A DNA stretch of 5,800 nucleotides, taken from assembly GCA_948949055.1 (NCBI GenBank), contig CARBWQ010000068.1:1-5800 (forward strand), written 5' to 3'. The notes beneath the pieces were generated by a model. The model did no database searches and was not told where the DNA came from. It saw nothing but the letters and a program-made list of their open reading frames with translations. The position numbers and the translations under genes are program-made. This document shows, piece after piece, positions 1 to 5,800 of the stretch. The number at the start of each line of letters is the position of its first letter. The first letter of the stretch is position 1. This stretch comes from an uncultured Eubacteriales bacterium (GTDB lineage Bacteria; Bacillota; Clostridia; Christensenellales; UBA1242).

Positions 1-1
1 T

Positions 2-1969
2 AATGTTAACGAGATAAATAATAAAAGTTTTACTGTAAGTTCAAACTCTTGGTTTAACGGAATTGACATTGGAGATTTCGCCTTTATTAGGCCAGAAGGT
101 AAAGGAATAACAGAACTTTGGAGAGCGATTAGATGGGAGTTAAACGGCAGTAATAAAACCCTAAAATTTGAACAAGTTTATCAGCTAGATAGTGAAATTA
201 ATATTTCAAACCAATTCACCTCTTTAAAACTTTTTAAGCTGGACATTAATATATTGAATAAAATTATAAAAACCACAAAAGGTATATGCTTTTTTGAATT
301 GCAATTAATGCCTAATGCTTTAAACATAATTAAAGACAAAACTAAGTTTCATCAGTATATAGAAAATCAAGAAAATTATAGAGCAATATCTATTTGCAAT
401 TCTTTTAATGAAATTAAACCAGATTCAGAAGATATTCAATTATATATAGAAAACAACAGCTACCACCTATTCCCTGCAAGCTTCTTAGATAAATCAACAA
501 TTGTTGATAAGTTTAATAAAGACAACTTTTATAAAGGTAAACAAGCAGGACAAGCAAAGGGCAAGCTTTATAATATTATCAATATTGGCAATAAATTCAT
601 CACCCGTCATGATGCAAGTTTAGTGGGGTTTTATGATTTATTTATTTCAAACAATGACACATCAAAAAACAAGAGAATTGACTTTATAAGTTGGTGTCAA
701 AATAACAACCTCGCTAATTCTTCTAGCCAATATGAAAATGGCCTGAGAGCAATTGAAAGTAATTATAATGTTGATTTAGATGAAGAATTTGAGAAAGACA
801 AATGCCATAGTTTATTGAATATAATTAAAAATGATGAGGTAGTTTTAAAATCTAAAAGGGAATTAAAAGGAAATCAAAGAAATTGGGATTCCTTCTTAAA
901 CAAATTTATAGAATATAAACTAAATGTATATAGCAAGCAAAGTACAACAAATGTAAAGAGCGAAAATATAAGCGTTGATGAAAATAATGAAGAATTAAAA
1001 AAAGTGCTATCATTAAATACAATATTTTATGGCGTACCAGGCTGTGGCAAAAGTCACAAAATCAATGAAATATTACATATTGGAAATAAATTTAAAGAAA
1101 TTGGCAACGCTTTAAATGAAAAATATTACAAGAGAATTTTGTTCCATCCTGAATATACTCATAGTGACTTTGTAGGTCAAATTATGCCGGTTACAATTGG
1201 TGATAAGATTGAATATAGATTTCAACCTGGCCCTTTTGTTGAAATATTAAGAGATGCTTTAAAGAATGAAACTAAAAATTATTTTCTTATTATTGAGGAA
1301 ATAAACAGAGGTAACGCCCCAGCTATTTTTGGTGACATCTTTCAACTATTAGATAGAGATGAACATGGCCAAAGCGAATACGAGGTTTACAATAAAGAAA
1401 TCTTGCACTGGCTAAAAAGCAATGATATACAAATCCAACAAGTCTATATTCCTAAAAACTTAACCATACTTGCAACCATGAACACTAGCGATCAAAATGT
1501 ATTCACGCTTGACACTGCTTTTAAGAGAAGATGGGAAATGTGCAGAATCAAAAACGATTTCAGCAAGAATAATCATGATGAATTTTTAGATAAAAAAATT
1601 GCAGGAAACAAATATACATGGCGAGAATTTGCACAAGCTTTAAATGAAGATATTATTTCAAATTGCAATGACGGTGCTATTGCAGAAGATAAACTTTTAG
1701 GCACGCATTTTATTAAAGGTCACCAGTTAAATAATTTACAAGCATTCGCCGAAAAGATATTTATGTATTTGTGGAATGATGTAGTTAAATATAATAAAGA
1801 ACAATTATTTAGACCTGACATTAAAACACTTGACAGCCTAATTGACAAGTTTGTTAATGGCGAAAATGTTTTTAATCATTGCAATAATTTAGACAAGCTT
1901 TATGAAAAATACTCAAACGAATCTTCTGAAACTCTCAGTAACACAGAAAATGGTAATTTAGATGAATAA
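2..1969 (+). CDS. McrB-like AAA+ NTPase subunit of a LlaJI-type restriction system (5'-truncated by window edge)
   Basis: This is the motor and DNA-recognition subunit of a McrBC/LlaJI-type restriction enzyme. The frame is open from base 2, so 655 residues are visible and the true start is upstream. The TTG at 254 (visible residue 85) is a poor start because it has no Shine-Dalgarno sequence and clearly coding sequence precedes it. Residues 1 to about 215 form an N-terminal module of unassigned fold (WFNGIDIGDFAFIRP at 17-31), probably for DNA recognition. A helical linker follows at about 226-307 (WDSFLNKFIEYKL near its end). The AAA+ domain has Walker A GVPGCGKS (344-351), HPEYTHSDFVGQ, FQPGPF, Walker B LIIEEINRGN (429-438), the McrB-type MNTSD motif (493-497; NTAD in E. 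coli McrB, linked to GTP use) and LDTAFKRRW (503-511) with arginine-finger candidates. The C-terminal LLGTHFI and YLWNDV segments also fit this family. It overlaps the nuclease gene by 8 nt. The ATPase call is secure; GTP rather than ATP use is inferred. Confidence 0.93.
   Translation, partial: NVNEINNKSFTVSSNSWFNGIDIGDFAFIRPEGKGITELWRAIRWELNGSNKTLKFEQVYQLDSEINISNQFTSLKLFKLDINILNKIIKTTKGICFFELQLMPNALNIIKDKTKFHQYIENQENYRAISICNSFNEIKPDSEDIQLYIENNSYHLFPASFLDKSTIVDKFNKDNFYKGKQAGQAKGKLYNIINIGNKFITRHDASLVGFYDLFISNNDTSKNKRIDFISWCQNNNLANSSSQYENGLRAIESNYNVDLDEEFEKDKCHSLLNIIKNDEVVLKSKRELKGNQRNWDSFLNKFIEYKLNVYSKQSTTNVKSENISVDENNEELKKVLSLNTIFYGVPGCGKSHKINEILHIGNKFKEIGNALNEKYYKRILFHPEYTHSDFVGQIMPVTIGDKIEYRFQPGPFVEILRDALKNETKNYFLIIEEINRGNAPAIFGDIFQLLDRDEHGQSEYEVYNKEILHWLKSNDIQIQQVYIPKNLTILATMNTSDQNVFTLDTAFKRRWEMCRIKNDFSKNNHDEFLDKKIAGNKYTWREFAQALNEDIISNCNDGAIAEDKLLGTHFIKGHQLNNLQAFAEKIFMYLWNDVVKYNKEQLFRPDIKTLDSLIDKFVNGENVFNHCNNLDKLYEKYSNESSETLSNTENGNLDE
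1962..1969 (+). promoter_or_regulatory. Stop-start overlap, probable translational coupling of ATPase and nuclease genes
   Basis: The nuclease start codon (ATG, 1962-1964) lies inside the last codons of the ATPase gene, whose TAA is at 1967-1969. The roughly 20 nt upstream contain no GGAGG-like element. Ribosomes ending on the ATPase gene would therefore be the likely source of initiation, which would tie the two subunit levels together. The coupling is an inference; the overlap and the missing binding site are directly visible. Confidence 0.6.
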
Positions 1970-3158
1970 CAATATAAAATTTTTGATTCCCAAAGATAAA
2001 AAAGAAATTTCATACATTGGTTTTAATTTGGAAGAAGATAACTCCACATTTGCTTTTCCTTGTCAATATTTTGATGACACTAAGTTAACATTGCAAGAAA
2101 AAATTTCAACCTACAAAAAAGAAGCTAAGAATATTCTAAGTTTATTAAAAGGAATAAAAAAAGAATATCTCTATGGTGGCGTCAATAGCGAGTTATTTCA
2201 ATTTCATTCAATGATTTGGCTTATTCAAGACTTTATTGATCATGGATATTATAATGAAACAGAAGTTGTATCTGATATAAAACAAAATGGTAAAATAAAC
2301 TGGAAAAAAACAATAAAAAACAATTCGATTTTTTTCAATAACAACAATATCATCTATAAAGAATTTGTGCGTGATAAAGCAATTATAAATAGTTCTCAAA
2401 TTCTTGCTCAAATCTATAAAGCTTGTTTAAAATATTCGGTAGAAAGAATTGGTTTCATTTTAGGAGTAGAAAAAACAGAAGGCTCTATATTTAATATAGA
2501 AACTTGCGATAAGAGTTATCTTAACCATCATTTAAATATTGAACTTAACAGCACATTTAATGATTACAAAAAAAGTTTAATAAATCACCTACTTTCAATT
2601 ATAAATAACCAAAACTCTAAAATTAAAAACAATGGCTTTTCTATATATGATAATGAGTTTGAATATATTTTTGAATATTTAATAAACAAAACTTTCGGCA
2701 CTGAGAATGTCAAAGATTTTTATAATAGTTATGCCTATTATATTCCTGAGCGAATTTCAGCTTCCAAACTTAGACCCGACACTATAATGAAATATGAAAA
2801 TACCTATTATATAATTGACGCCAAATATTACAACTATGGTTATACACAAAACCATAGAGATTTACCACAAGCTTCATCAATTTCAAAGCAAATAAGTTAT
2901 AATCATTATCTTCAAAAAAGCCTTCCAAATGGCAAAAACATAAAGGTAAAATCTATTTTCTTACTACCCTACTCATCCAAAAAAGAAGGTGAATATTTAA
3001 AATATGTTGGCTATGCAAAGCAGGATAACAACAATGATGAAAATGACAAGATTGCAATATGCTTAGTCGACTTAAAAGAATTAGTAGACACATTTATTTT
3101 AAGAAACAATAATTTAACGCCAAAGCTTTTAGTAAAAACAATCACAAATGGAGGTTGA
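1962..3158 (+). CDS. LlaJI.R2/McrC-like restriction endonuclease subunit (PD-(D/E)xK nuclease)
   Basis: This is the cleavage subunit that partners the McrB-like ATPase; the gene is complete at 398 residues. The N-terminal half carries features I associate with the LlaJI restriction endonuclease family: FPCQYF near residue 32, WLIQDFIDHGYY at 86-97 and NGKINWKKTIK at 109-119. The C-terminal half holds a PD-(D/E)xK core: an acidic helix around FEYIFEYL (233-240), then RPDTIM with D273, then YYIIDAKYY with D286 and K288, the expected metal and catalytic residues. A basic, Gln-rich helix follows (ASSISKQISYNHYL, 304-317), then FLLPY. The ATG at 1962 lies inside the end of the upstream gene (ATGAATAA). 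No Shine-Dalgarno sequence is visible, so translation is probably coupled to the ATPase gene. The nuclease assignment is strong from motifs and gene order. LlaJI rather than ordinary McrC is judged from the N-terminal pattern and from memory of the family. Confidence 0.87.
   Translation: MNNNIKFLIPKDKKEISYIGFNLEEDNSTFAFPCQYFDDTKLTLQEKISTYKKEAKNILSLLKGIKKEYLYGGVNSELFQFHSMIWLIQDFIDHGYYNETEVVSDIKQNGKINWKKTIKNNSIFFNNNNIIYKEFVRDKAIINSSQILAQIYKACLKYSVERIGFILGVEKTEGSIFNIETCDKSYLNHHLNIELNSTFNDYKKSLINHLLSIINNQNSKIKNNGFSIYDNEFEYIFEYLINKTFGTENVKDFYNSYAYYIPERISASKLRPDTIMKYENTYYIIDAKYYNYGYTQNHRDLPQASSISKQISYNHYLQKSLPNGKNIKVKSIFLLPYSSKKEGEYLKYVGYAKQDNNNDENDKIAICLVDLKELVDTFILRNNNLTPKLLVKTITNGG
3150..3155 (+). 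promoter_or_regulatory. Ribosome binding site of the phosphoesterase gene
   Basis: GGAGGT lies within the last codons of the nuclease gene, 6 nt before the ATG at 3162. It supports that start and shows the phosphoesterase has its own strong initiation signal although its mRNA very likely continues from the restriction genes. Confidence 0.85.
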
Positions 3159-3161
3159 ATT

Positions 3162-3869
3162 ATGAAAATATTAGTTTATTCAGATGTCCACGGGAATAAA
3201 TATGCTCTCGACAAGTTGCAAGAATCACAAGACTATAAGTCTGCCGATTTGAGAATATTTCTTGGCGATGCCGTCGCAATGTGTCCCTACCCTAACCAAT
3301 GTTTAGAAAAGATTTGGGAAAATGGTGATATATTTTTGATTGGAAACCACGATAGTTATTTTGCCTATGGCTTGCCAGAAGAAGAGTTCATTTATTTTAA
3401 TGAAGACAAAAAAGCTCATCAAGTTTACATGCGAGAAAAAACCAAACAAGAACTAAAAGAAAAGCTAAAAAGTATGCCAAAGGATTATTATTTAAATTGC
3501 TATGATAAAACACTTTATTTTACTCATTTCGGCTGGGAAAGCGACAGGCTTGTCAAAGACGACCCCGACTATTACGGCATACCAACGCCAGATACGGCAG
3601 ATGTTTTTAAAGAGATAAATGCTGACTATATAATTTTTGGGCACAATCATAACCCTGCTGAATTTGAGCAAGACGGCAAAAAGTTTGTATGCGTTGGAAG
3701 CCTTGGCATGAAATACCCTGGCAATTACCTGATAATTAATTCAAATGAAAATGAAATCAATATTGATAGGAAAAAAATTTTCTTTGACATTGAAAGATTA
3801 ACCAAAGATATGTTGTCACAAAACTATCCTTATGCAAAAGAATATTTGCAATTGTTTAGCCAAAAATAA
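3162..3869 (+). CDS. Calcineurin-like metallophosphoesterase (YfcE/MJ0936-like family)
   Basis: This 235-residue cytosolic protein is a dinuclear-metal phosphoesterase with all the standard motifs in order: SDVH (D8, H10), LGDAV (D36), GNHD (N62, H63), THFGW (H122) and GHNH (H161, H163), followed by the typical VGSLG (178-182). No signal peptide or membrane segment is seen. Related proteins hydrolyse phosphodiesters, nucleotides or phosphoprotein-type substrates; the substrate here cannot be read from the sequence. The insert at about 70-115 between GNHD and the THFGW strand is charged and helical, as in the longer (230-250 residue) members. The gene starts 3 nt after the nuclease stop, with a strong ribosome binding site inside that gene, so it is probably transcribed with the restriction pair. 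Bases 3541-3600 are GC-rich by hand count (34 of 60) in an otherwise AT-rich gene. The family call is secure; a role in defence is only a possibility. Confidence 0.92.
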   Translation: MKILVYSDVHGNKYALDKLQESQDYKSADLRIFLGDAVAMCPYPNQCLEKIWENGDIFLIGNHDSYFAYGLPEEEFIYFNEDKKAHQVYMREKTKQELKEKLKSMPKDYYLNCYDKTLYFTHFGWESDRLVKDDPDYYGIPTPDTADVFKEINADYIIFGHNHNPAEFEQDGKKFVCVGSLGMKYPGNYLIINSNENEINIDRKKIFFDIERLTKDMLSQNYPYAKEYLQLFSQK

Positions 3870-3877
3870 AATTTTTG

Positions 3878-3906
3878 TTGATTTTGGTTTGATTAAGATT
3901 TATAAT
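3878..3906 (+). promoter_or_regulatory. Possible sigma-70/A-type promoter in front of the HD gene
   Basis: TTGATT (3878-3883) and a perfect TATAAT (3901-3906) are separated by 17 nt, the ideal spacing. The match lies in the 52-nt gap after the phosphoesterase gene. A start about 7 nt after the -10 box would leave only about 9 nt of leader, placing the GAGGT ribosome binding site at the very 5' end of the mRNA, which is unusual. In DNA this AT-rich a chance match is quite possible. Confidence 0.38.
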
Positions 3907-3912
3907 ATTATT

Positions 3913-3917
3913 GAGGT
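3913..3917 (+). promoter_or_regulatory. Ribosome binding site that sets the HD gene start at 3922
   Basis: GAGGT sits 4 nt before the ATG at 3922. The earlier in-frame ATG at 3832 has no such site and lies 38 nt inside the phosphoesterase gene, so the later start is preferred. Confidence 0.7.
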
Positions 3918-3921
3918 TATC

Positions 3922-4737
3922 ATGAATATAATTAAAGACTACAATTTTGAATTACCTGTGTTGAATAATAATGGAAAAGTTTTTGAACAATATGTTAAAG
4001 ACAACTTTGATTTATCGATAAATAGAATTGAAAGAAAGTTATTTCACACTTTTCGTGTGGTAAACTTCTGCACCTTGATAGGCAAACAATTAGGTCTAGA
4101 TGAAAATCTATGCTATAATATTGGACTTTTGCATGATTATGCTAGATTTAAACAATGGACGCTCCATCAGTCTTTTAATGATAAATATTTTGAACATGCA
4201 GATGAAGCTGTAAAAATGCTCTTTGAGGAAGGTGATATTAAAAAATTTGACATAGACGAAGATGACTACTTTTTAATAAATATGGCAATCAAATTTCATA
4301 ATAAAATAAAAATAGACCTTAACTATATTCAATCAGAATACAAGAAGCAAAATTGTAAATATTCTTTTAAGGATATTCTCACCTATTGCAAACTAATTAG
4401 GGATTGTGACAAACTTGATATTTTTAATCAAATAGCAAAAGGCGAAATGACCTTAAACTATTTGACTGATAACGGTTTTAACCCTGCTGTTCTAAAAAGT
4501 GTAAAAAATCATACAAGCGTAAATACCTCTCAAATAAAAACCAAACTGGATAGAGTTTTATGTTTTATAGCATTTTTGTTTGATATTTATTTCCCTCAAA
4601 CTTTAAATATCATGGATTTAGACAGATACTTCTTAGCAGTGGACAAGCATTATGGGAGTCTTTTAAACAGTGATGACAGACAAATTCTAAATAAAGTTAT
4701 TAAAGAAGTAAAACCAAGCATCTCAGTAGTAGCTTAA
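3922..4737 (+). CDS. HD-domain metal-dependent phosphohydrolase
   Basis: This 271-residue soluble protein is of the HD superfamily, metal-dependent phosphatases or phosphodiesterases that usually act on nucleotides. The motif residues are all present: H42 in FHTFRV, H71-D72 in LLHDYARF, H92 in FEHADEA, H126 in KFHNK, and D161/D163 in LIRDCDKLDI. The pattern HDYARFKQ, followed by a short insert and EHADEAVKMLF, resembles stand-alone HD hydrolases of Bacillota rather than RelA/SpoT or GdpP-type proteins. The substrate is unknown. An ATG at 3832 in the same frame would add 30 residues (rich in I, K and N, with no domain features) and overlap the phosphoesterase, so M at 3922 with its GAGGT site was chosen. 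The gap to the preceding gene is 52 nt and to the next 31 nt. The family is secure; the link to the restriction genes is not. Confidence 0.88.
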   Translation: MNIIKDYNFELPVLNNNGKVFEQYVKDNFDLSINRIERKLFHTFRVVNFCTLIGKQLGLDENLCYNIGLLHDYARFKQWTLHQSFNDKYFEHADEAVKMLFEEGDIKKFDIDEDDYFLINMAIKFHNKIKIDLNYIQSEYKKQNCKYSFKDILTYCKLIRDCDKLDIFNQIAKGEMTLNYLTDNGFNPAVLKSVKNHTSVNTSQIKTKLDRVLCFIAFLFDIYFPQTLNIMDLDRYFLAVDKHYGSLLNSDDRQILNKVIKEVKPSISVVA

Positions 4738-4755
4738 AGCAAAATAAAATTGTAT

Positions 4756-4763
4756 AAAGGAGG
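4756..4763 (+). promoter_or_regulatory. Ribosome binding site of the Sir2-like gene
   Basis: AAAGGAGG is a near-perfect anti-Shine-Dalgarno match 5 nt before the ATG at 4769. It fixes the start of the last gene and is the strongest initiation signal in the window. Confidence 0.88.
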
Positions 4764-4768
4764 CAAAT

Positions 4769-5800
4769 ATGTTCCCATTGAATATATTTAAATTTAACAA
4801 AGTTGAAGAAAACACTTTTAATAAATATTTTACAGAGGAAAATGGAGAATTTTACTTTGAAGGTATGTGGTTTAGAAATCAAAGACCTGAAAACAAAAAT
4901 CAATCAAGATACATTGACGAAAGTACAAAAAGAAGAAGATATATTCATTTCTATAATACCTACATCAATCAAAATGGCTATCTTTCCCTCAAATACGCAT
5001 ATATGATTGTTTCTAACACCCTTCCAAAAGAAGAAAATGAAAAATATTTAAATAAAATCATGTCAGCCCTTAAAGAAAATGGGTTTAAACAAAAAGATGA
5101 ACGCATTTGGGAAAAGGAAGATTTACAAATTATAATTGATAAATATGACGAGCATCCAATGAATGGTCTTTGCAAGGCTAGTTTTCCAGAGAATTATAAC
5201 TCTGTCGATATCATAGCAGTGACTCGTGGATTTGAATATCAACATCATTATGAAAGAATGTGGAAACATTCAACAAAGCTATTTAGGCTGGCAGATAAAC
5301 GTGAAAATCCAACTTATGTCAACGATTTAGATAAAATCAAAGAATATCTACCTGCACAAATTGAAATGGGCTGTGGTCCTTCAATAGCCACAGGTATTGA
5401 CCCTCTCTATCAAATGCACGAAACTTATCGAGTTCAAAATCACATTACAAAGGAATTCTATTTTGGCGAAGAAGATACTTTAATGCTAGACCTTATAAGG
5501 TCGCCAAAGGACGCATTTATAAAATACTCTGAAACCCCTAAAAAGTGCTTGCAAGCAAAGCATTCAAAAGCATATAAAACTTTCAATGAGCTATATAAAA
5601 AAGGTATTTTTGTTGGAACAGTATATAACAACAATTTTGACCGACTTGTAAAAAGATTTGATATTCCTGAGATAATACTTAGGACTTACGAGTTGAACAC
5701 TTATATTCAAAAAATCAAAGTGGACCCTCGTGCAAAATCAATTATTTGCATTGGCACACATGCTGATAGAAGACAGGTTCAAAAACAAGCAAGAGAAAAT
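4769..5800 (+). CDS. Divergent Sir2-like NAD-binding protein with a long N-terminal region (3'-truncated by window edge)
   Basis: The frame runs open from ATG 4769 to the last base (344 codons visible), so the C-terminus is missing. From about residue 199 it follows the sirtuin order: GCGPSIATGIDPLYQMH (201-217) in place of GAGIS-x-SGIPDFR; AKHSKAYKTFNELYKKG (263-279) for the PN-AH-ALAELxxxG helix; TVYNNNFDRL (284-293) for TQNID-L; and ICIGTHADRRQVQ (326-338) for the VGTS NAD-ribose loop, with AREN where an AR-x-G helix should continue. Only about 36 residues separate NNNFD from IGTHADRR. The Cys4 zinc module is therefore absent and I see no HG motif with the usual catalytic His. The first roughly 200 residues are not recognised: they are charged and aromatic-rich, with RRRYIHFYNTYINQ near 55-68. 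Sir2 relationship is inferred by eye. Deacylase, ADP-ribosyltransferase, NADase or a pure NAD/ADP-ribose binder all remain possible. The AAAGGAGG site supports the start. Confidence 0.75.
   Translation, partial: MFPLNIFKFNKVEENTFNKYFTEENGEFYFEGMWFRNQRPENKNQSRYIDESTKRRRYIHFYNTYINQNGYLSLKYAYMIVSNTLPKEENEKYLNKIMSALKENGFKQKDERIWEKEDLQIIIDKYDEHPMNGLCKASFPENYNSVDIIAVTRGFEYQHHYERMWKHSTKLFRLADKRENPTYVNDLDKIKEYLPAQIEMGCGPSIATGIDPLYQMHETYRVQNHITKEFYFGEEDTLMLDLIRSPKDAFIKYSETPKKCLQAKHSKAYKTFNELYKKGIFVGTVYNNNFDRLVKRFDIPEIILRTYELNTYIQKIKVDPRAKSIICIGTHADRRQVQKQAREN

Noticed and set aside
2304..2335. Cluster of homopolymer runs (A7, A6, T7) in the nuclease gene, as a possible phase-variation or slippage site
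   Set aside because: Runs of 6-7 A or T are common in this base composition, the frame is intact, and phase-variable tracts are usually longer.
2208..2411. 67-codon open frame on the - strand
   Set aside because: It lies wholly inside the nuclease gene, is composed of F, I and Y-rich antisense of AT-rich codons, and has no support as a gene.
3861..3877. Perfect 7-bp inverted repeat with a 3-nt loop around the phosphoesterase stop (CAAAAAT / ATTTTTG)
   Set aside because: The stem has only one G-C pair and overlaps the stop codon, so it is too weak for an intrinsic terminator and is expected by chance in such AT-rich DNA.
3832..3921. N-terminal extension of the HD protein starting at ATG 3832
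   Set aside because: It overlaps the phosphoesterase gene by 38 nt, lacks a ribosome binding site and adds a low-complexity stretch without domain features. The ATG at 3922 has a GAGGT site.
4749..4768. TATAAA-like element before the Sir2-like gene as a promoter
   Set aside because: No -35 match lies at 16-18 nt upstream, and the element merges into the ribosome binding site, leaving no room for a leader.
4700..4903. 67-codon open frame on the - strand
   Set aside because: It runs antisense across the HD/Sir2 junction, and its hydrophobic composition comes from the complement of A-rich coding sequence.
4803..5006. 67-codon + strand frame
   Set aside because: It lies in another frame inside the Sir2-like gene, which is open throughout and has a strong ribosome binding site and recognisable motifs.
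4978..5175. 65-codon open frame on the - strand
   Set aside because: It is antisense to the Sir2-like gene and has no motif or start signal of note.

Overview
This is a gene-dense, AT-rich stretch with five genes on the + strand and no gene I can support on the - strand. The coding sequence favours A/T at third positions. TGA is a stop (3156-3158) and TGG encodes Trp, so the code is not that of mycoplasmas. Three genes have strong GGAGG/AAAGGAGG-type ribosome binding sites. Together these suggest a low-GC Gram-positive (Bacillota-like) bacterium, but there is no rRNA or marker gene to confirm it.

Left part (1-3158): two overlapping genes form the endonuclease half of a LlaJI-type, McrBC-like restriction system. 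The first, already open at the left edge, is an McrB-like AAA+ NTPase (R1 type) with an N-terminal module of unknown fold. The second is a LlaJI.R2-like PD-(D/E)xK nuclease. The ATPase would recognise DNA and power translocation while the nuclease cuts. In the classical LlaJI locus, paired cytosine-5 methyltransferases lie next to these genes. None is in this window, so they should be upstream if this is a modification-dependent pair of that kind.

Middle (3162-4737): a complete calcineurin-like metallophosphoesterase starts 3 nt after the nuclease stop. After a 52-nt gap comes a complete HD-domain metal-dependent phosphohydrolase.

Right part (4769-5800): the 5' end of a gene cut by the window edge. 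Its C-terminal half aligns by eye with the NAD-binding core of Sir2 proteins, but it lacks the zinc module and a recognisable catalytic His, and it carries about 200 residues of unfamiliar sequence in front. It is open to the last base.

All five genes point the same way with gaps of 52 nt or less, so one or two transcripts could cover the window; a possible promoter precedes the HD gene. The restriction pair is a confident call. Whether the phosphoesterase, HD protein and Sir2-like protein belong to the defence function or are only neighbours cannot be decided from this sequence. No mobile element, CRISPR array, tRNA, rRNA or convincing terminator was seen, and no gene-free stretch is longer than 52 bases.
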